Shown here in pieces: positions 23,660 through 35,804 of a DNA stretch of 64,000 nt. The DNA is from Rhyzopertha dominica. Its lineage: Eukaryota; Arthropoda; Insecta; Coleoptera; Bostrichidae. The stretch lies in the NCBI GenBank assembly GCA_025024175.1, contig QCXZ01000086.1, forward strand, positions 20,736,245 to 20,800,244, read 5' to 3'. The notes below the pieces were generated by a model that made no database searches, was not told the DNA's origin, and saw nothing but the letters and a program-made list of their open reading frames with translations. Position numbers and translations under genes: made by a program. The number at the start of each line of letters is the position of its first letter. Within the stretch, counting starts at the first letter, position 1.

Positions 23660-24170
23660 GTAATAGTAATGGATAATGCAAAATATCATTCAAAACAATT
23701 GAATAAGAAACCGTGTCAAGCTACTAGAAAACAGGACATTATCGATTATATGACGAGAAATCATATCGAAGTACCTAACAAGGTCACAAAAAAGACTTGT
23801 TGGATAAAATTAAAAATCTAATTATTCCTGATTAATACAAGATTGATGAAATCGCGAAGAAAGAAGGACACACCGTGGTGAGATTGCCTCCTTACTACTA
23901 TGTTCTCAATCCAATTGAACTAATTTGCAATGATCTAAAACGAGGAATTAGAAGACACAATAATTCTCCCAATTTAAGCGCTAGTGTGGTAGACGTTATT
24001 AGGAACAAAGTTGACAAGATTAGTGCTGAAAAGTGGGTAAACTGTGAAAAAACATGTTATCAACATTGAAAACTCGTATCTGTCTCCAAGTGTGAACAGT
24101 TTGATTATTGATTTAAATTCTGATTCGGACAGTGACAGTGAATTTTTCCAAAACATTTGTGATAGTGGTT
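23660..24170 (+). pseudogene. IS630/mariner-superfamily DDE transposase, C-terminal part
   Basis: Begins VIVMDNAKYHSKQLNKKPCQ (second catalytic Asp), then TRKQDIIDYMTRN and HTVVRLPPYYYVLNPIEL (third acidic residue in NPIEL), DLKRGIRRHNN and SAEKWVNCEK. It ends in an acidic Asp/Ser tail (DSDSDSEFF). A frameshift near 23800 and a TAA at about 23835 break it. Family members usually have His where YYY lies and Trp in place of the Cys in ELICN. It continues the gene interrupted at 18888. Confidence 0.85.
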
Positions 24171-25900
24171 TTAGAAATTATAAAATTTTTCTCCATGCGG
24201 GAACATTTTAATGTCCGAGTCTGGTTCACCGTCTTTGGGAATGATTTGTGAGCTCTGTTTCGGCATCCAGCCCTCATTATTGGAGTTAAAATCTTTTACT
24301 GAGGCCATATAACCTTAGGAAACTGGGTACACAATACAATGCATCACACGTATCCGTGTCAAAATTACGAATGTATCTAGCCTACCTACATTTTTTGTCT
24401 TTTCCAATCGTAGACAAAATTGGAAATTTTAATGGTTGAAAATTTTAATTGGGACATCCTGTATATCTTACGTCAGGCACTCGTAAGTATCTGACCTAAG
24501 ATCTACGCGGAGCCTCCTCATACCGCAGAGTCAACAGTCGCCACTGGTGATCAGGTCGCTCGTGACAAAACCCTTTGTTTGCGCGGGTGTCCAGCCGTTC
24601 AACTGTCGATTAAAATCAAGTTGGACCAGTATCTGGAAGTGGTCATGCGGTTCATTCGAGCTAATATTTGAATGAAATCTGCGCCGGTTAAACGGAGGTG
24701 GTGCCCCCCTGCGTACCTCGGTCAGTTTTATTAAACCATTTAAAAATTAATGGTGTTAACTATGTGCCATTGATCCTTAACATTTGCGGCTATCTAAATA
24801 CCACTTGCAATGGACTATAACCAATTTAAAGCAATAATGAGTTAGCTCGTGTGGGCTGATATGTTGATATGTATGCATGTACTAGGGGCCAGTTTGGTAC
24901 CTGGTGATCCTGTGTGCTGAAACTGTCCACTGCAAGTAGGCTTCACTAATCTTAAATTATCCACCAGTCTTCACCCCTTGAGGGGCAAGAAATATATCGG
25001 TAGCAATAATGTGTGTGTGTCTATAAAAATTCTAGTTCATGCATACAATTAAAAAAAATGTTCATAAAGAAACAGCGTTTAAAATGAAACAGGCTGCTTT
25101 CCAAAAATATTATTTTAAACCCCAAAATAAGTCCAACAAAAATAAAGGAGTGTTCCTCACTTAAAACTATATGAATATGTAGCAGAAAGATAGTTGGTAT
25201 GTGTTACTATAGTGCCAAAATTCGTTTGGATTTATTATAATTTTTAGAAAACTCCCATCTTATTCATTTTTCAAGACTTTCAACTTTTTATATGAAAACC
25301 CCCTTTAAATAAGCCAAAAAAACCTTAAAATTTAATTTTTAGCTAAAACACCCTGCATAATATTTCATATTTACTTATATTTAGGCATAAAGAATAATGC
25401 AAACCTTAAGATGTAAATATATAACACTTCCGTACTGTTTAAAATACAAGTTAATGTTTTACACTAAAACTTTGCCGTTCACTATTTGATTTTGAATAAA
25501 TTTTCACGCTTTTCTTTAATTGTTTACTGAATATCACGTGAGCATGTTTGACATTTATCAGTTGTTTAGTTCGAAATTTAAAAATAATTTTCAAAATTTG
25601 AACTTTCTTTTTGTGAAAACAGTCGCGAGTAAAACAATATGTATTGTTTTTCTACACTGATTTGATATCTTACTGCATTAAAAACCGAAAGAAAAAGATT
25701 TAGACCTATCAAGAAAGGGACTCGGTAAAACCATATTTTTACGGCCTCTCGTTTATAAATTCGTGAAATCCGAATTTGAACTTATTTATAGCAATAAGTT
25801 CTTTACCTTTTTCACTCACTTTACAACTGAAACTGGAAATTGCTTGATCATTTGTCTTTTAGCCCAAGTATTGCACATTTTATAAATGGGCGGCTCAATT
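24171..25900. other. Noncoding; GC-richer block at 24480-24960 unassigned
   Basis: 24480-24960 is less AT-rich than its surroundings, without a good reading frame. It ends with ccttgaggggcaag and a short GT run near 25010, which looks like a LINE or SINE 3' region. I could not name the family. The rest is AT-rich. Confidence 0.35.
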
Positions 25901-25959
25901 GTAAACTTATAACCAATGAATTTTTCGGATGTTTTCGAGCATTTTAAAGCTATTGAGCA

Positions 25960-26825
25960 AATAAATTTTTTTCCGTGATACAATGCCTCCCATCTCTTGG
26001 ATGTGGAAATAAAAAATAACGAAAAATGATAAAATGTGAATGCTAGTTTCTAATGGTACATAGCAAAGCATTTTCTTCCTTTTTATACATAAATGTACCT
26101 TAATTATCACAAAAAAGAGTTTTTTTATTGCACTTTGCGTTTTTTGCATGGTTTCCCTTCTTTGATTCCATCAAGATATGGCAAATAGTCCATGGAATCG
26201 TGTTGGACTTCTGGACATGGCCTGAATTCTTCATTCCATTTTGGGGGGTGGTTTCGCTTTTTGGTCTACCTCTTTTGCGTTAAATTTGTACTGGCTTACC
26301 CACTTTTACTAAAGATTCTGCCAAAAGTAGGCGAAAAACCAAGAAATACCAAAATAATCGAACTTTAATTTTAGACAACTGATCGCAATGTGCAATCCAA
26401 ATTTGTTGGTTTTGGTGGGCATAAATGTTAGTGTAGTATGCCCTTCTTTCAAACTCTTCATCATTTATATATTGGTGAATATGTTCTAAAGGGCTTAGTA
26501 CGTGAAGCTGCTTATTTCTTTGATCTAAATAATTCCCGACAGGATTTTTTAATTCACGTTTACACTATTTTATGCCATCCATTTTAGTTATAATATCCTG
26601 GAACTTTGGCTCATTTACTGGTCCTGTATAAAAAGACAAAGGCAAATTATCTTCATCGTCCCAATGAGACTCGGACATTTCAAAACTTTTTGGGCCAAAT
26701 CTGTCGGTTCCTACATGAATCACATTTGGTGTGAAAACTGGAAAATCATTTTCCTCGTCTACCTGATCATCGTCGCTCAAGCCTAAATTAGAACAGCTTA
26801 TCCAATAAAATTGCTGCATCTGCAT
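25960..26825 (-). pseudogene. PiggyBac-like transposase C-terminal remnant
   Basis: Minus-strand pieces in order: LGLSDDDQVDEENDFPVF, NEPKFQDIITKMDGIK, then in shifted frames YFLVFRLLLAESLVKVG, RKRGRPKSE, RPCPEVQHDSMDYLPYLDGI, KCNKKTLFCDN and VHLCIKRKKMLCYV. The order GRP box, then RP.PEV..D...., then a terminal Cys-rich K-C..K-T..C....V-x-LC knuckle is that of piggyBac-family transposases. Several stops and frameshifts show it is dead. The DDD core upstream was not found. Confidence 0.65.
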
Positions 26826-27543
26826 CTAAAATAAAACAATAATTATTCTTTTGGCAATTGCATTATTTCGCAACTGCTTTGACCAATTGTGCACAATAAT
26901 TATGTCGTCTATATAACAGAGCCATTTGGCTTTAGCTTGATAAATAATTTGGGGACAATACACGTGTATATGTATATTCTTTTCACTTTTATTTGTTAGA
27001 TCAGACAATAACATCTAAACTTAGCCATATAAGCGACTTGATGACACAAAATTTGTTATGACTTACCTCGAACACCGCCCATATTGGGGAAAACCGTTGG
27101 TTCAATTTGTTGTAGTATTCAAATTTGACACGATACGACGACACAATTATAGCGCATGACAAGAATCATGTGCGTTAGTCGTCTAATCGTCGTAGAATAC
27201 AATTCTGACACAATAAAAAAAATAAAAATTTTGTACATTATTGTGATCATGGGGTCTGAAGCGGTTAATTACTATAGTGTCCTCCAAGCGAATATATTTT
27301 ATTGATTATTATAAACATAGACATGTGCCTCCCTAAGTTAGTCACAATGGAAATTTTTTAATGGTAATATTTTGTTTTCTTAATTTGCAATATCATATAA
27401 AAGAAGGTAAAAATAACAAATATAATATAAATGTCATATCTCTAAATTGATATTGTATTATACAAGATGTTTATATTTAGCATATACACTGTAAAAACAC
27501 GTCACATCATTGCAATACATACTATAAGTACGTACTGTATCTA
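26826..27543. other. No gene recognised
   Basis: AT-rich sequence between the piggyBac-like remnant and the outer foldback element, ending at the TA (27542-27543) that flanks that element. Upstream parts of the piggyBac-like gene may lie here but could not be read. Confidence 0.4.
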
Positions 27544-27616
27544 CAGGGTGGGCCAAGTGAACGTATTCCTTCCATAACTCCACAACTATTGAAAATATGA
27601 AAAAACTGTTTTTATA

Positions 27617-29122
27617 CAGGGTGTCTCTAAATTCGATGTCATAATTTCTAGTGCGTATTCCTGACGTGAAATCATGACGAAAAGTCTATATAAACATGTG
27701 TCCGAAAATGCTTCATTTTTGATATACAGAGTGTTGAAGTTAAAAACAAGATTTCGATTTCTTTTATTTTTTACAGAACGGGTTTTTGAATCTTTACGAA
27801 TTTTGGGAGAATGTTATAATAGATCACGGCTAACAATCTGGCATAAAACGTTTTTTCATATCTGTAACAGAGGCGGCGTAGGGGGAGGGGTAGAAGGGTT
27901 TTCTCTTTGAAAAAAAGTTGTGTGTGAGATGTCAAAAGCTCGTCATTATTTTCAGAAAGTGCAACAAATAAGGTACAAAAAAGGACCTCTTGTTGCATTT
28001 CACTAGAACAAACCGCTTTCGAAAAAATCGACAAAACCTGAATTCCTACAGGATGGCGTAAATAGGCCAAAAATTAACTTTTTTATTTTCCACAGAAATT
28101 AACGTTTATATGGCAACAATTTTTTGGACTTAATTGAACTATATCGTGATAAATGGTTACCATTGATTCCCACCATATCTAAACAGTGGCGGTAATTTGG
28201 AGGGGGCAAGAAGTCTTTTTTATAAAAATATTGTTTCCACATTTTTTAAACCGTTTCAATAATTATAAAGAACAGTAAAATATAAAAAAGAAAAATTAAA
28301 TTAATTAATTAATTAAATTAAACTAATTATTTTTTAAAGCTAGATATGCAACTTGCATTTGGCGTTATTAAAAATCTTTAAAAAAAGCAATTTCTTAATT
28401 TTACAATGACTTGTCTTAGCAGTATAAAAAGTAAATTTTTCTTTTAATATTTTTAACAGATCTTCATAATTTTTGAAACAATTTAAAAATGTGGAAACAA
28501 TCTTTATAGAAAATACTTCTTGCTCCCCCTCCCCAAATTGCCGTCACTGTTTAGATATGGAGGTAATCCTTATGTCTGATCATTTGCAATGATAATAGTT
28601 CAATTAATTTCAAAAAGTTGTTGCCATATAAACGTTAATTTCTTTGGAAAATAAAAAAAGTTAATTTTTGGTATATTTGCGCCAACCTGTAGGAATTCAT
28701 ATTTTCTCGATTTACTCGAAAACGGTTCGTTCTAGCGAAATAAAATAAGAGATCCTTTTTTGTACCTTATTTGTTGCTCTTTCTGAAAATAGTAACGAGC
28801 TTTTTGACATTTCACACACAACTTTTTTTCAAAGAGAAAATTCCTCTGCCCCTCCCCCTACGCCGCCTCTGTTAAAGATACGAAAAAATATTTTATGCCG
28901 GATTATTACCCGTNATCTATTATAACNTTCTGCCAAAATTCGTAAAGTTTCAAAAAACCGTTCTCTAAAAAATACAAAAATTCGAAAATTTTTATTCAAC
29001 TTCAACACTCTGTATATCAAAAATGAAGCATTTTCGGACACATGTTTATATAGACTTTTCGTCATAAATTTACGTCAGGAACACGCAATAGAAATTATGA
29101 CATCGAATTTAGAGACACCCTG
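27617..29122. mobile_element. Inner long-inverted-repeat element, nested in the outer one
   Basis: The ends CAGGGTGTCTCTAAATTCGA and its inverse TCGAATTTAGAGACACCCTG are flanked by TA (27615-27616 and 29123-29124). The arms are about 0.65-0.7 kb each and meet around 28290-28430. Both arms contain the same 78-codon frame in opposite directions (27674-27910 on + and 28829-29065 on -, both starting MTKSLYKHVSENASF). This is what an inverted repeat gives and does not indicate a gene. Confidence 0.82.
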
Positions 29123-29703
29123 TATAAAAGTGATCCAGTTTTATATGCTGCATATTGTAAAAATATTTTTGAAAACAGTTCACTTCCGGTTATACCGGAA
29201 ACGCATACCAACTTCCTTATTTTAAATAGAACACCCCGTATATTTTTACATTTTTGCATTCCTTCTTTAATTCTAAGGTTGTTTTGTATAACATACCATA
29301 CCTCTAAAATGTACAGTTTTCGAGAAAATAAGTGCTAAAGCAAAAAATCGTCGTTTGCAGCGCTCCCCGCCATTTTAAATATCTTCCAATATGAGACNCC
29401 TAGAAATGGCCTATTATTTNCGTCTTCAAGCAGGTTTATTACGTTTAAATATTTCCAACTGCGATATGTCAATTTTTTTAAATGGAACATGCAACTTTTT
29501 TTACACCATCGGNCGCAAAATTAAATTATCTTTAATTTGATATCAGGTTGNTACTATCTATTATTAACAGTTTTGCAACAGTTTGCGTTTTTCTGATTTT
29601 TTAGATTGAAATCGCTTATATCAGGTACGCCTCGACAAGACCTGGGAAGCGGCAAAATGTCAGCGCTGGCCCTTGGTGAGTTCTAGCACAGTTTATTCTA
29701 ATA

Positions 29704-29825
29704 TAGGGTTTCTATAAATGATTCATGCAACGCGGGCGGCGTTAATTGTTGAATTCTTTGTGCCGCCTTATTGTAACTGCTGCCAAGCTACAATATGCAC
29801 GGCGATAGTAGTGAAGGTTGCAGAA
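29704..29825. repeat. Solo end of the CAGGGTTTC family
   Basis: This piece, beginning taGGGTTTCTATAAATGATTC, matches the inverted right end of the element at 43111-45853 over about 120 bp, with shared words such as tgccgcct and tacaatatgcacggc. It lies in the spacer between the arms of the outer foldback element. Confidence 0.7.
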
Positions 29826-30405
29826 ATTGTTGCAAAACTGTTAGTAATAGATTCAGATAACCTTATACCAAATTAAAGATAATTTAATTTTGCATCCGAT
29901 GGTGTAAAAAAAGTTGCATGTTCCATTTAAAAAAATGACTTATATCAGTTTGAAATATTTCATATGGAAACTGATGCATTACTTTCAATTTAAAAGTAAT
30001 AAACCTGCTTGAAGGCGCAAATGATAGGCCATTGTCTTAAGTTACGCGGCGCGCAAACCGCAGTCTTCTAGGTGTCTCATATTTAAAATGGCGGGGAGCG
30101 CTGCAAACGACGATTTTTTGCTTTAGCACTTATTTTCTCGAAAACTACATTTTAGAGGTATTGTATGTTATACAAAATAACCTTAGAATTCAACAAGGAA
30201 TGCAAAAATGTAAAAATATACGGAGTGTTCTATTTAAAATAAGGAAGTTGGTATGCGTTTCCGGTATAACCGGAAGTGAATTGTTTTCAAAAATATTTTT
30301 ACAATATGGGGCATATAAAACTGGATCACTTTTATATAAAAAAGTTTTTCATATTTTCAATAGTTGTGAAGTTATGGAAGAAATACGTTCACTTGGTCCA
30401 CCCTG

Positions 30406-31080
30406 TATATAAATCTTTACAGATAAATTTTATCATCAGAAGAATCTTGATGGAAATTAAATGTTTGTAATGTTTCATTCATTTCATTGAAGATTTTACT
30501 TCAATCTACAACACTACTGCCAGTCTGTAGTTTAGCAGAACTTCCAGAAATAGGTATGGGTAGCTGTTCTTTGTAGCTTTCTCAGGAATATTTAAACATT
30601 TTTCTTGCATGAAATTAATTATTTCTTGCTTCTTTGTGGACTTTGTAGCATTTTTTGCCATTGTCCATCACGATCACTGAATTAGGTTCTAAATTTAGCA
30701 ATAATCGCTTTTCAAATAACTCTTCAAATATAATATGGTTCATGTCGGAATGATAATCGGCGCTACAATTACTAAAATTTTTGCAGACCGTAGAATAGCG
30801 TTTGTACCCAATTATGTTCAGTACAAGCATTTAAAATAATTAGGTGCTGTTTTTAACTGACATTTTTGTGTTTATTCAACTTTTGTGTGTGTTGTACCAT
30901 GTTTGGCTTAATTTTCCGCTCGATATTGGTGTTTTTTTAATATAAGCTGCACGTTTATTTATGGTTTTATATCTGAACGATATTTTCTTAATGTCGGAAC
31001 TATATTTAAATCCAAACCTACGTATGTTGAATTCGTATTTGGAACTATTAGCCATTTTATCACCTAACCACAATAAACCT
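30406..31080 (-). pseudogene. IS630-type DDE transposase remnant, second copy
   Basis: Minus-strand reading from 31080 down: KYEFNIRRFGFKYSSDIKK, RAAYIKKTPISSGK, then SADYHSDMNHIIFEELFEKR and LEPNSVIVMDNGKKCYKVHK, with KKQEIINFMQEK after a frame change. SVIVMDN is the second catalytic Asp block also seen at 23660, and DYH..M...F...F matches the segment before it. Heavily decayed, without the NPIEL block. The far end abuts the TA of the foldback element. Confidence 0.7.
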
Positions 31081-32419
31081 CAGCAGGTATCTTTGTATAA
31101 CGTATTCTGATGGCCACCGATAATTTGGAAGCTTTATATTAATATTTGCCTGTAATTGCTTCCTTTATAGAAAGAATGTTTTATACCTGAGGTATGTGGT
31201 GGCCAGTTTCGTCTTGGAATTAACTACCTCCTTACGTCTCTACAATTAATATATTAGTCGGTGGCCAGTTTACTATAACCCTGGTGATTTGCCAGCGACT
31301 GTCCAAGGTAGTTTGAATGGCAGCGGAAGCGACAGGTCGTTATTGAATAGGGGATTGTCAGACAGAATGAACGGAAACCGTGTCCATTTGTTTGTCTTTG
31401 ATTATCTTGCTGGATCGAAATTGACCTTAACATTGGGACTAAATACGCGTAGAGGCAGTGTGTAAGCGGACTATATTTAACGTTAGTATTAATAACCAGA
31501 CGGAAAGGTGCTGCAGTATAGTTGCAGTACACAAGCCGTAAAATTTGTTGGTTCATTGCTGTACCCATGTTTCATGAACGCTCGCATAGGCGTACAAACA
31601 ATCTTGCATTGGGCGCAGCGAAAAAAATTTATTGCGTAAAGATAATAACAAGTAATGGATAAAACGATTGGAAATCTTATATTCAGAATACACAAGATTG
31701 ATATACAATTTGAAACTAACATCGAAATTTATGACTTACAAATTTGATCATAAGACATGCACATTGAAACAGTAACGAATATAACACAGCAGGCACTAAA
31801 AACAACATATATGCTACATGTTGGAAGTGTATGGCTTTGGGGTACCATTTGCGGAACCTAAAGAGATTCCACAAGCACCCATTAAGTATCACAAGAAATT
31901 TATTGAGAATACTGGGGACACCATAATCGACAGCTAAAATGCGCTCTATGATTAAGGGGGGGACATGCCCCCTTGGATCTCTTGTGCGCACGCTTACGAA
32001 CGCTCGAGTACGTTAATAGTTTGTGCATAATTTATTGTTAGTATAAATTATAGAGCCAAGAGCTCATATACATTGTCATGCGGCCAAATGTTGCAAATGA
32101 AATATAAACGTACATATTTCTTGGAATTCTGACTCATCAGGGTGCATAACAAACAGAACTGAGAAATAAATTCTTGATGTAGTCGTCAGTACTGCAGATT
32201 TATTGCGTTTGATGATCTAGACGCACTTTCTTTGGATTATTTATCTGTGATTTTGAAACTGTTTGCTTCCTCGCTAGTTAACACATGTTCATGAATCGCT
32301 TTCGATACAGCTGTGTGGCAACTTGGCAAGGCTTGCAGTCTGAATTATTTTGTAAACAAACACTTGGTAATAAGATTCGGAGAATACAATCTGCCTGGAT
32401 CCTTCCGTCACTCTTGTAC
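31081..32419. other. No gene recognised
   Basis: Several minus-strand frames of 77-104 codons overlap here (31254-31991), but none shows recognisable motifs, and their composition is compatible with chance. Nothing else could be assigned. Confidence 0.45.
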
Positions 32420-32749
32420 AATTGGGTATTATCACTTTTTTTTTGAAAATTACGTAAAATGAATCTTGAAGTGCATATATATCGCACACCATGTTAAAAA
32501 ACAAAAAATATTTGTAGGTAGAGAATTTCAGGTCTGAAATTCGAATCTTAGGAGTCACCGCCAAAACGCTTCTATCCAAGGTTATTCAAGTCGTGACGTC
32601 AAGTGTCATGTAAACATTACCGAGGAGCGTGCTGTTTAATGGTGTAGTATCATTCTTGTATTGGAAAAGCTTTTGTGTGGTATTCATTGAAAGGACAGTG
32701 TAAGAGGTCGCGCCAAAAAGTGATTTCTGTAGTTTTACAAGCATCTATT

Positions 32750-33099
32750 ATGTATGGAAAACAAAATAAGTGTTGTTTTGTACATGGTTATAAAAGTACT
32801 TCAATCAGTACAGCTAACAAAATTTTTGTAACCGTTTTTCGAGATTATCAGCGTATGAAAAAGTTGTTTAAGGCCCCTAGACGTGATATGCCGAAATCGC
32901 AGTTTGTTTTTCTGTTGTGAAGATCATCTTAATTCTTACTGTAAGTTTTATTATTCTTTTTGGGGTTATAAGTGTTTACCATTCAGTTTCCATTTTATTA
33001 TAGCTTGAAGAGGATATGGAAAATTATATGCGTTTTAAGTTGATAGAGGGAAATGTTATAATAAAGAACGACGTTGTTCCCAATATATTCGACTTTTAG
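32750..33099 (+). pseudogene. THAP-domain-like gene, copy 3 (exons 32750-32940 and 33004-33099)
   Basis: The start is MYGKQNKCCFVHGYKSTS. A two-base loss in the codons for KSQS (near 32900) shifts the frame, so VFLL* replaces the FFCCEDH segment. Exon 2 reads LEEDMENYMRFKLIEGN, then NDVVPNIFDF and a stop; it is the clearest copy of the THAP tail (VVPNIF against the usual AVPTIF). Confidence 0.6.
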
Positions 33100-33268
33100 C
33101 CAGACGGGAAACGAGCCGCAAGAGCCCAGAAAATAAATGCAATTTATATTTATTCTAACCTCTAAAATAAATGTCAAGTTTAGGGTACATTTTTGATTCT
33201 TACATTTTTATGTTTACAAATAGTATGCTTCCAACAACCCACTGTGATAAATTTGATGAAAAGTTCAC

Positions 33269-33364
33269 TTATGCTGTTGCTTTTACGATCCTCATCTCCG
33301 CCGCGTTGAACCGCTCATCGCTGTACACAAATTCCATAACAATGAACATGCCTTCAGAAGTCAT
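33269..33364 (-). CDS. Short reverse-strand frame conserved in the THAP elements
   Basis: The minus strand encodes MTSEGMFIVMEFVYSDERF followed by NAAEMRIVKATA and a stop (31 residues). Copy 2 gives the same frame (8709-8804) with a silent change at one Asp codon. Copy 1 (about 4046-4114) keeps it to EM and then diverges. ATC|GTAAAAG inside the frame could be a splice donor, so it may be a first exon read opposite to the THAP gene. Function unknown. Confidence 0.3.
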   Translation of the reverse strand: MTSEGMFIVMEFVYSDERFNAAEMRIVKATA

Positions 33365-33695
33365 AACTTATAAGTATTTCACCTTTTCTTGGAGTATTTT
33401 AATTCGCTTGTCACAAAATGACCGCAAACAACAAACTGATAAATTGACGGGCTGAGGCTGACGCGTGACGCGCTGACCCCAGATGTAAACAAGCGGCCAT
33501 TTACAAGACACCTGACGTCACGGCCAATATGTTCGCGTTTGGCGGTCCCTTTAAATATTCACATTTTTAATATTAAAAATACACCTTACCATCCATTTTT
33601 TCTAATTTATAAGCTCTCGCAGCTGTTTTGTGGATTAGATGCTACCTATTAATACGCAATTTAATAAAATATAAACACATGGCAAATACCGAATT

Positions 33696-35800
33696 ATAAC
33701 TGGTGCAGGTCGTTTCCAAAAAGTAATCTTTTCGTCACGGTCTTTAGACTGATGATGCATATGCGCCATCTGCACTCATCCGCCTCCATTCATACCTGCC
33801 GACGGTTTGGCGGCAAAAACATGGCAAAAGAGAGTGAGGAGAGCCTTCACAGTCGTTAAATATCGGGTATTTATAGATTGTTTCTCGTGTAAAAGGAATG
33901 ACCTGCGTCTTAAGCCATTGGAGTCTGCATTCTTTTGTGTTAGGTATTTTAGTAGTTTTATGGGCGTTAGTTGTTGCATCAAAATATATGCATCGTGGTG
34001 TGTACATTGTAGACAAATTACAAGATAAGCACAATCGCTCGTTTAAGTCATATAGCACGTAGCATTCGAAAATAAATGGGAGTGAGAGTGGTGTAATATT
34101 GGTTTATTNTTGACGGCCTTTTTTGCCACTACTCTACTTGAGATCTTTGTGACGGACTAGGTTGGCAAAAACGCAATGTGAATCATGAATTAGCGATATA
34201 ATTTGCAGGGATGTGCTTTGTACCCTGACGCTGATCAATTTGTAATATTATTCTGATAACAGGCCATCCCTAGGCACCAAGCTTTCGACCAGGCACGAGA
34301 AAAACGTGACCAGGTTTGTGTTCACTGCACAACAATACACATGCAGGCATAACACATGCGGGTGTCATTGCAGTAGTGTTTCGGCATACTACTATGTCAG
34401 TAGCCAGTGTCAGCTGAAGATTATAACAGTGATATAGATGGATGATATAGAACTTGGAGGGCTATTCACACTGAGTGAGTGATGGCTCTATAAAATGATC
34501 CAGTGAAACAATTCGTACTTTTCTTCAAAATCTGAAATTGTAGAATTGTAATAAAACTTACAAACTAATAGTGAGGGTGAAAAATACAAATGAGCTTGCT
34601 AAATGAATGTGACGCAACTGTTGCATTGTACTGGTATGATCTAATAAAATTGTTTATCTAATAGTTAATTGAAAAATGGCATACATAGAAAACGTGTCAC
34701 GTAGCAAAAATAAATAAAAATCGTAGGAAGCTATTGTAATAAGCAAATTTAGCCCGTTCGGATAAATTGGATTTGGGATTACGAAAAAATTAATAGTATG
34801 TCCGAGCATCTCAATTTATGATGTATGTACTTGTTTTGGCGTCTGGGTATCCAACGAATAAGATTATCAATTAAAATGCATGTCTATACTGTGCTGTCTA
34901 CACCTCAACCAACTGCAGATAGTACTATTTCGCTGTCATTACAGCTCATCAGTGCAGTTTAGGTCTAGTGTAGACAACACGGCATAGAACTGGTTTTGCT
35001 TATATACCAAAGCAATGGTATGATGAAAGTCATCCTAAATTCTTAAGATTATCAATCTCAAAAAAATTGCGTAAAACTTTCACTCTAAACAACTGTAAAA
35101 AGTTCTAAAAATGACTAACTTCAGTAAAATAAATCGTAGTAGTAGAAATCATCACTATTTTAAAATTAAAAAAAAACTCACAATAATTTTTCTCTCTTTT
35201 GTATTTGTTGCAGACGCTTGCAACAGACACAAAATATCATTTTTGGGGTAGATAGTAAGCGCAACATCTCAAAACGTAATGTGTTTTTTCGCACTTGTTT
35301 AAAATATACGCTTCCATTATTTGACAGAATAAACCAAGTAATATCTTTGAATTGACATTGACATTGATTTTTGTGTGACCTTCAACTGGGCGCGTAGTTT
35401 TCCCACATAGATAAAATGAACCGACATCTCTCTGCGATCGATCTGTTCTGATCTTGTAGGATCGTATTATCATTATTTCGTTTTTGCCTTAAATGGGTAT
35501 TTGGCGGTAACATTAGGATGATCGTAACGTTCTAATCTAGTGAGTTCAGCAATAACCAGCGAAGGTCATCGGCGTTAGTCTTGGTTTTTGTTTTTCTTGT
35601 TTTGTTTTACCTGTTGCACAAGTTGTTTGAACTGTCAGTAACCAGTATACAGTGTGTACCACCTAAGACCCTCTCTTCAAAATCTGACGTTTTTATTGCC
35701 TTTCGCAAATAGTCAAATGTGAAAATCGTGGCATTTATTCTGCAAGAATGTCACAAGATTTCTTAGTTCGTATTGCAAGTGTACCGTTATTAGAAATACT
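33696..35800. other. No gene recognised
   Basis: 33700-34060 has overlapping frames on both strands (73-104 codons) without motifs. The remainder is AT-rich with one N near 34110. Confidence 0.45.
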
Positions 35801-35804
35801 CGTG

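Larger units (their letters stand above)
27544..30405. mobile_element. Outer long-inverted-repeat (foldback) element with TA flanks
   Basis: The left end CAGGGTGGGCCAAGTGAACG and the inverted right end, which ends CGTTCACTTGGTCCACCCTG, are flanked by TA at 27542-27543 and 30406-30407. The right arm is 29826-30405. The left arm is 27544-27616 plus 29123-29588, split by a second element. The arms share long tracts such as cacttccggttataccgg. No open reading frame of note is present. The CAGGG ends and TA target suggest a non-autonomous member of the mariner/IS630 group. Confidence 0.8.
32420..33695 (+). mobile_element. THAP-bearing small DNA transposon, copy 3 (stand-alone)
   Basis: The left border is AATTGGGTATTATCAC and the right border GGCAAATACCGAATT, each with AATT at the edge. 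Content is collinear with copies 1 and 2, but the flanks are not Tc1 sequence. This shows the THAP unit moves on its own. It carries exons at 32750-32940 and 33004-33099. Confidence 0.82.

Noticed and set aside
19562..24475. The cagggagtcccat end at 19565 and gggacatcctgta at about 24458 as two ends of one element
   Set aside because: One lies inside and one outside the P-like element, and the sequences next to them do not match as inverted repeats.
27674..29065. The same 78-codon protein frame on both strands, looking like a duplicated gene
   Set aside because: It is explained by the arms of a long inverted repeat. It lacks motifs and is not preserved as codons.
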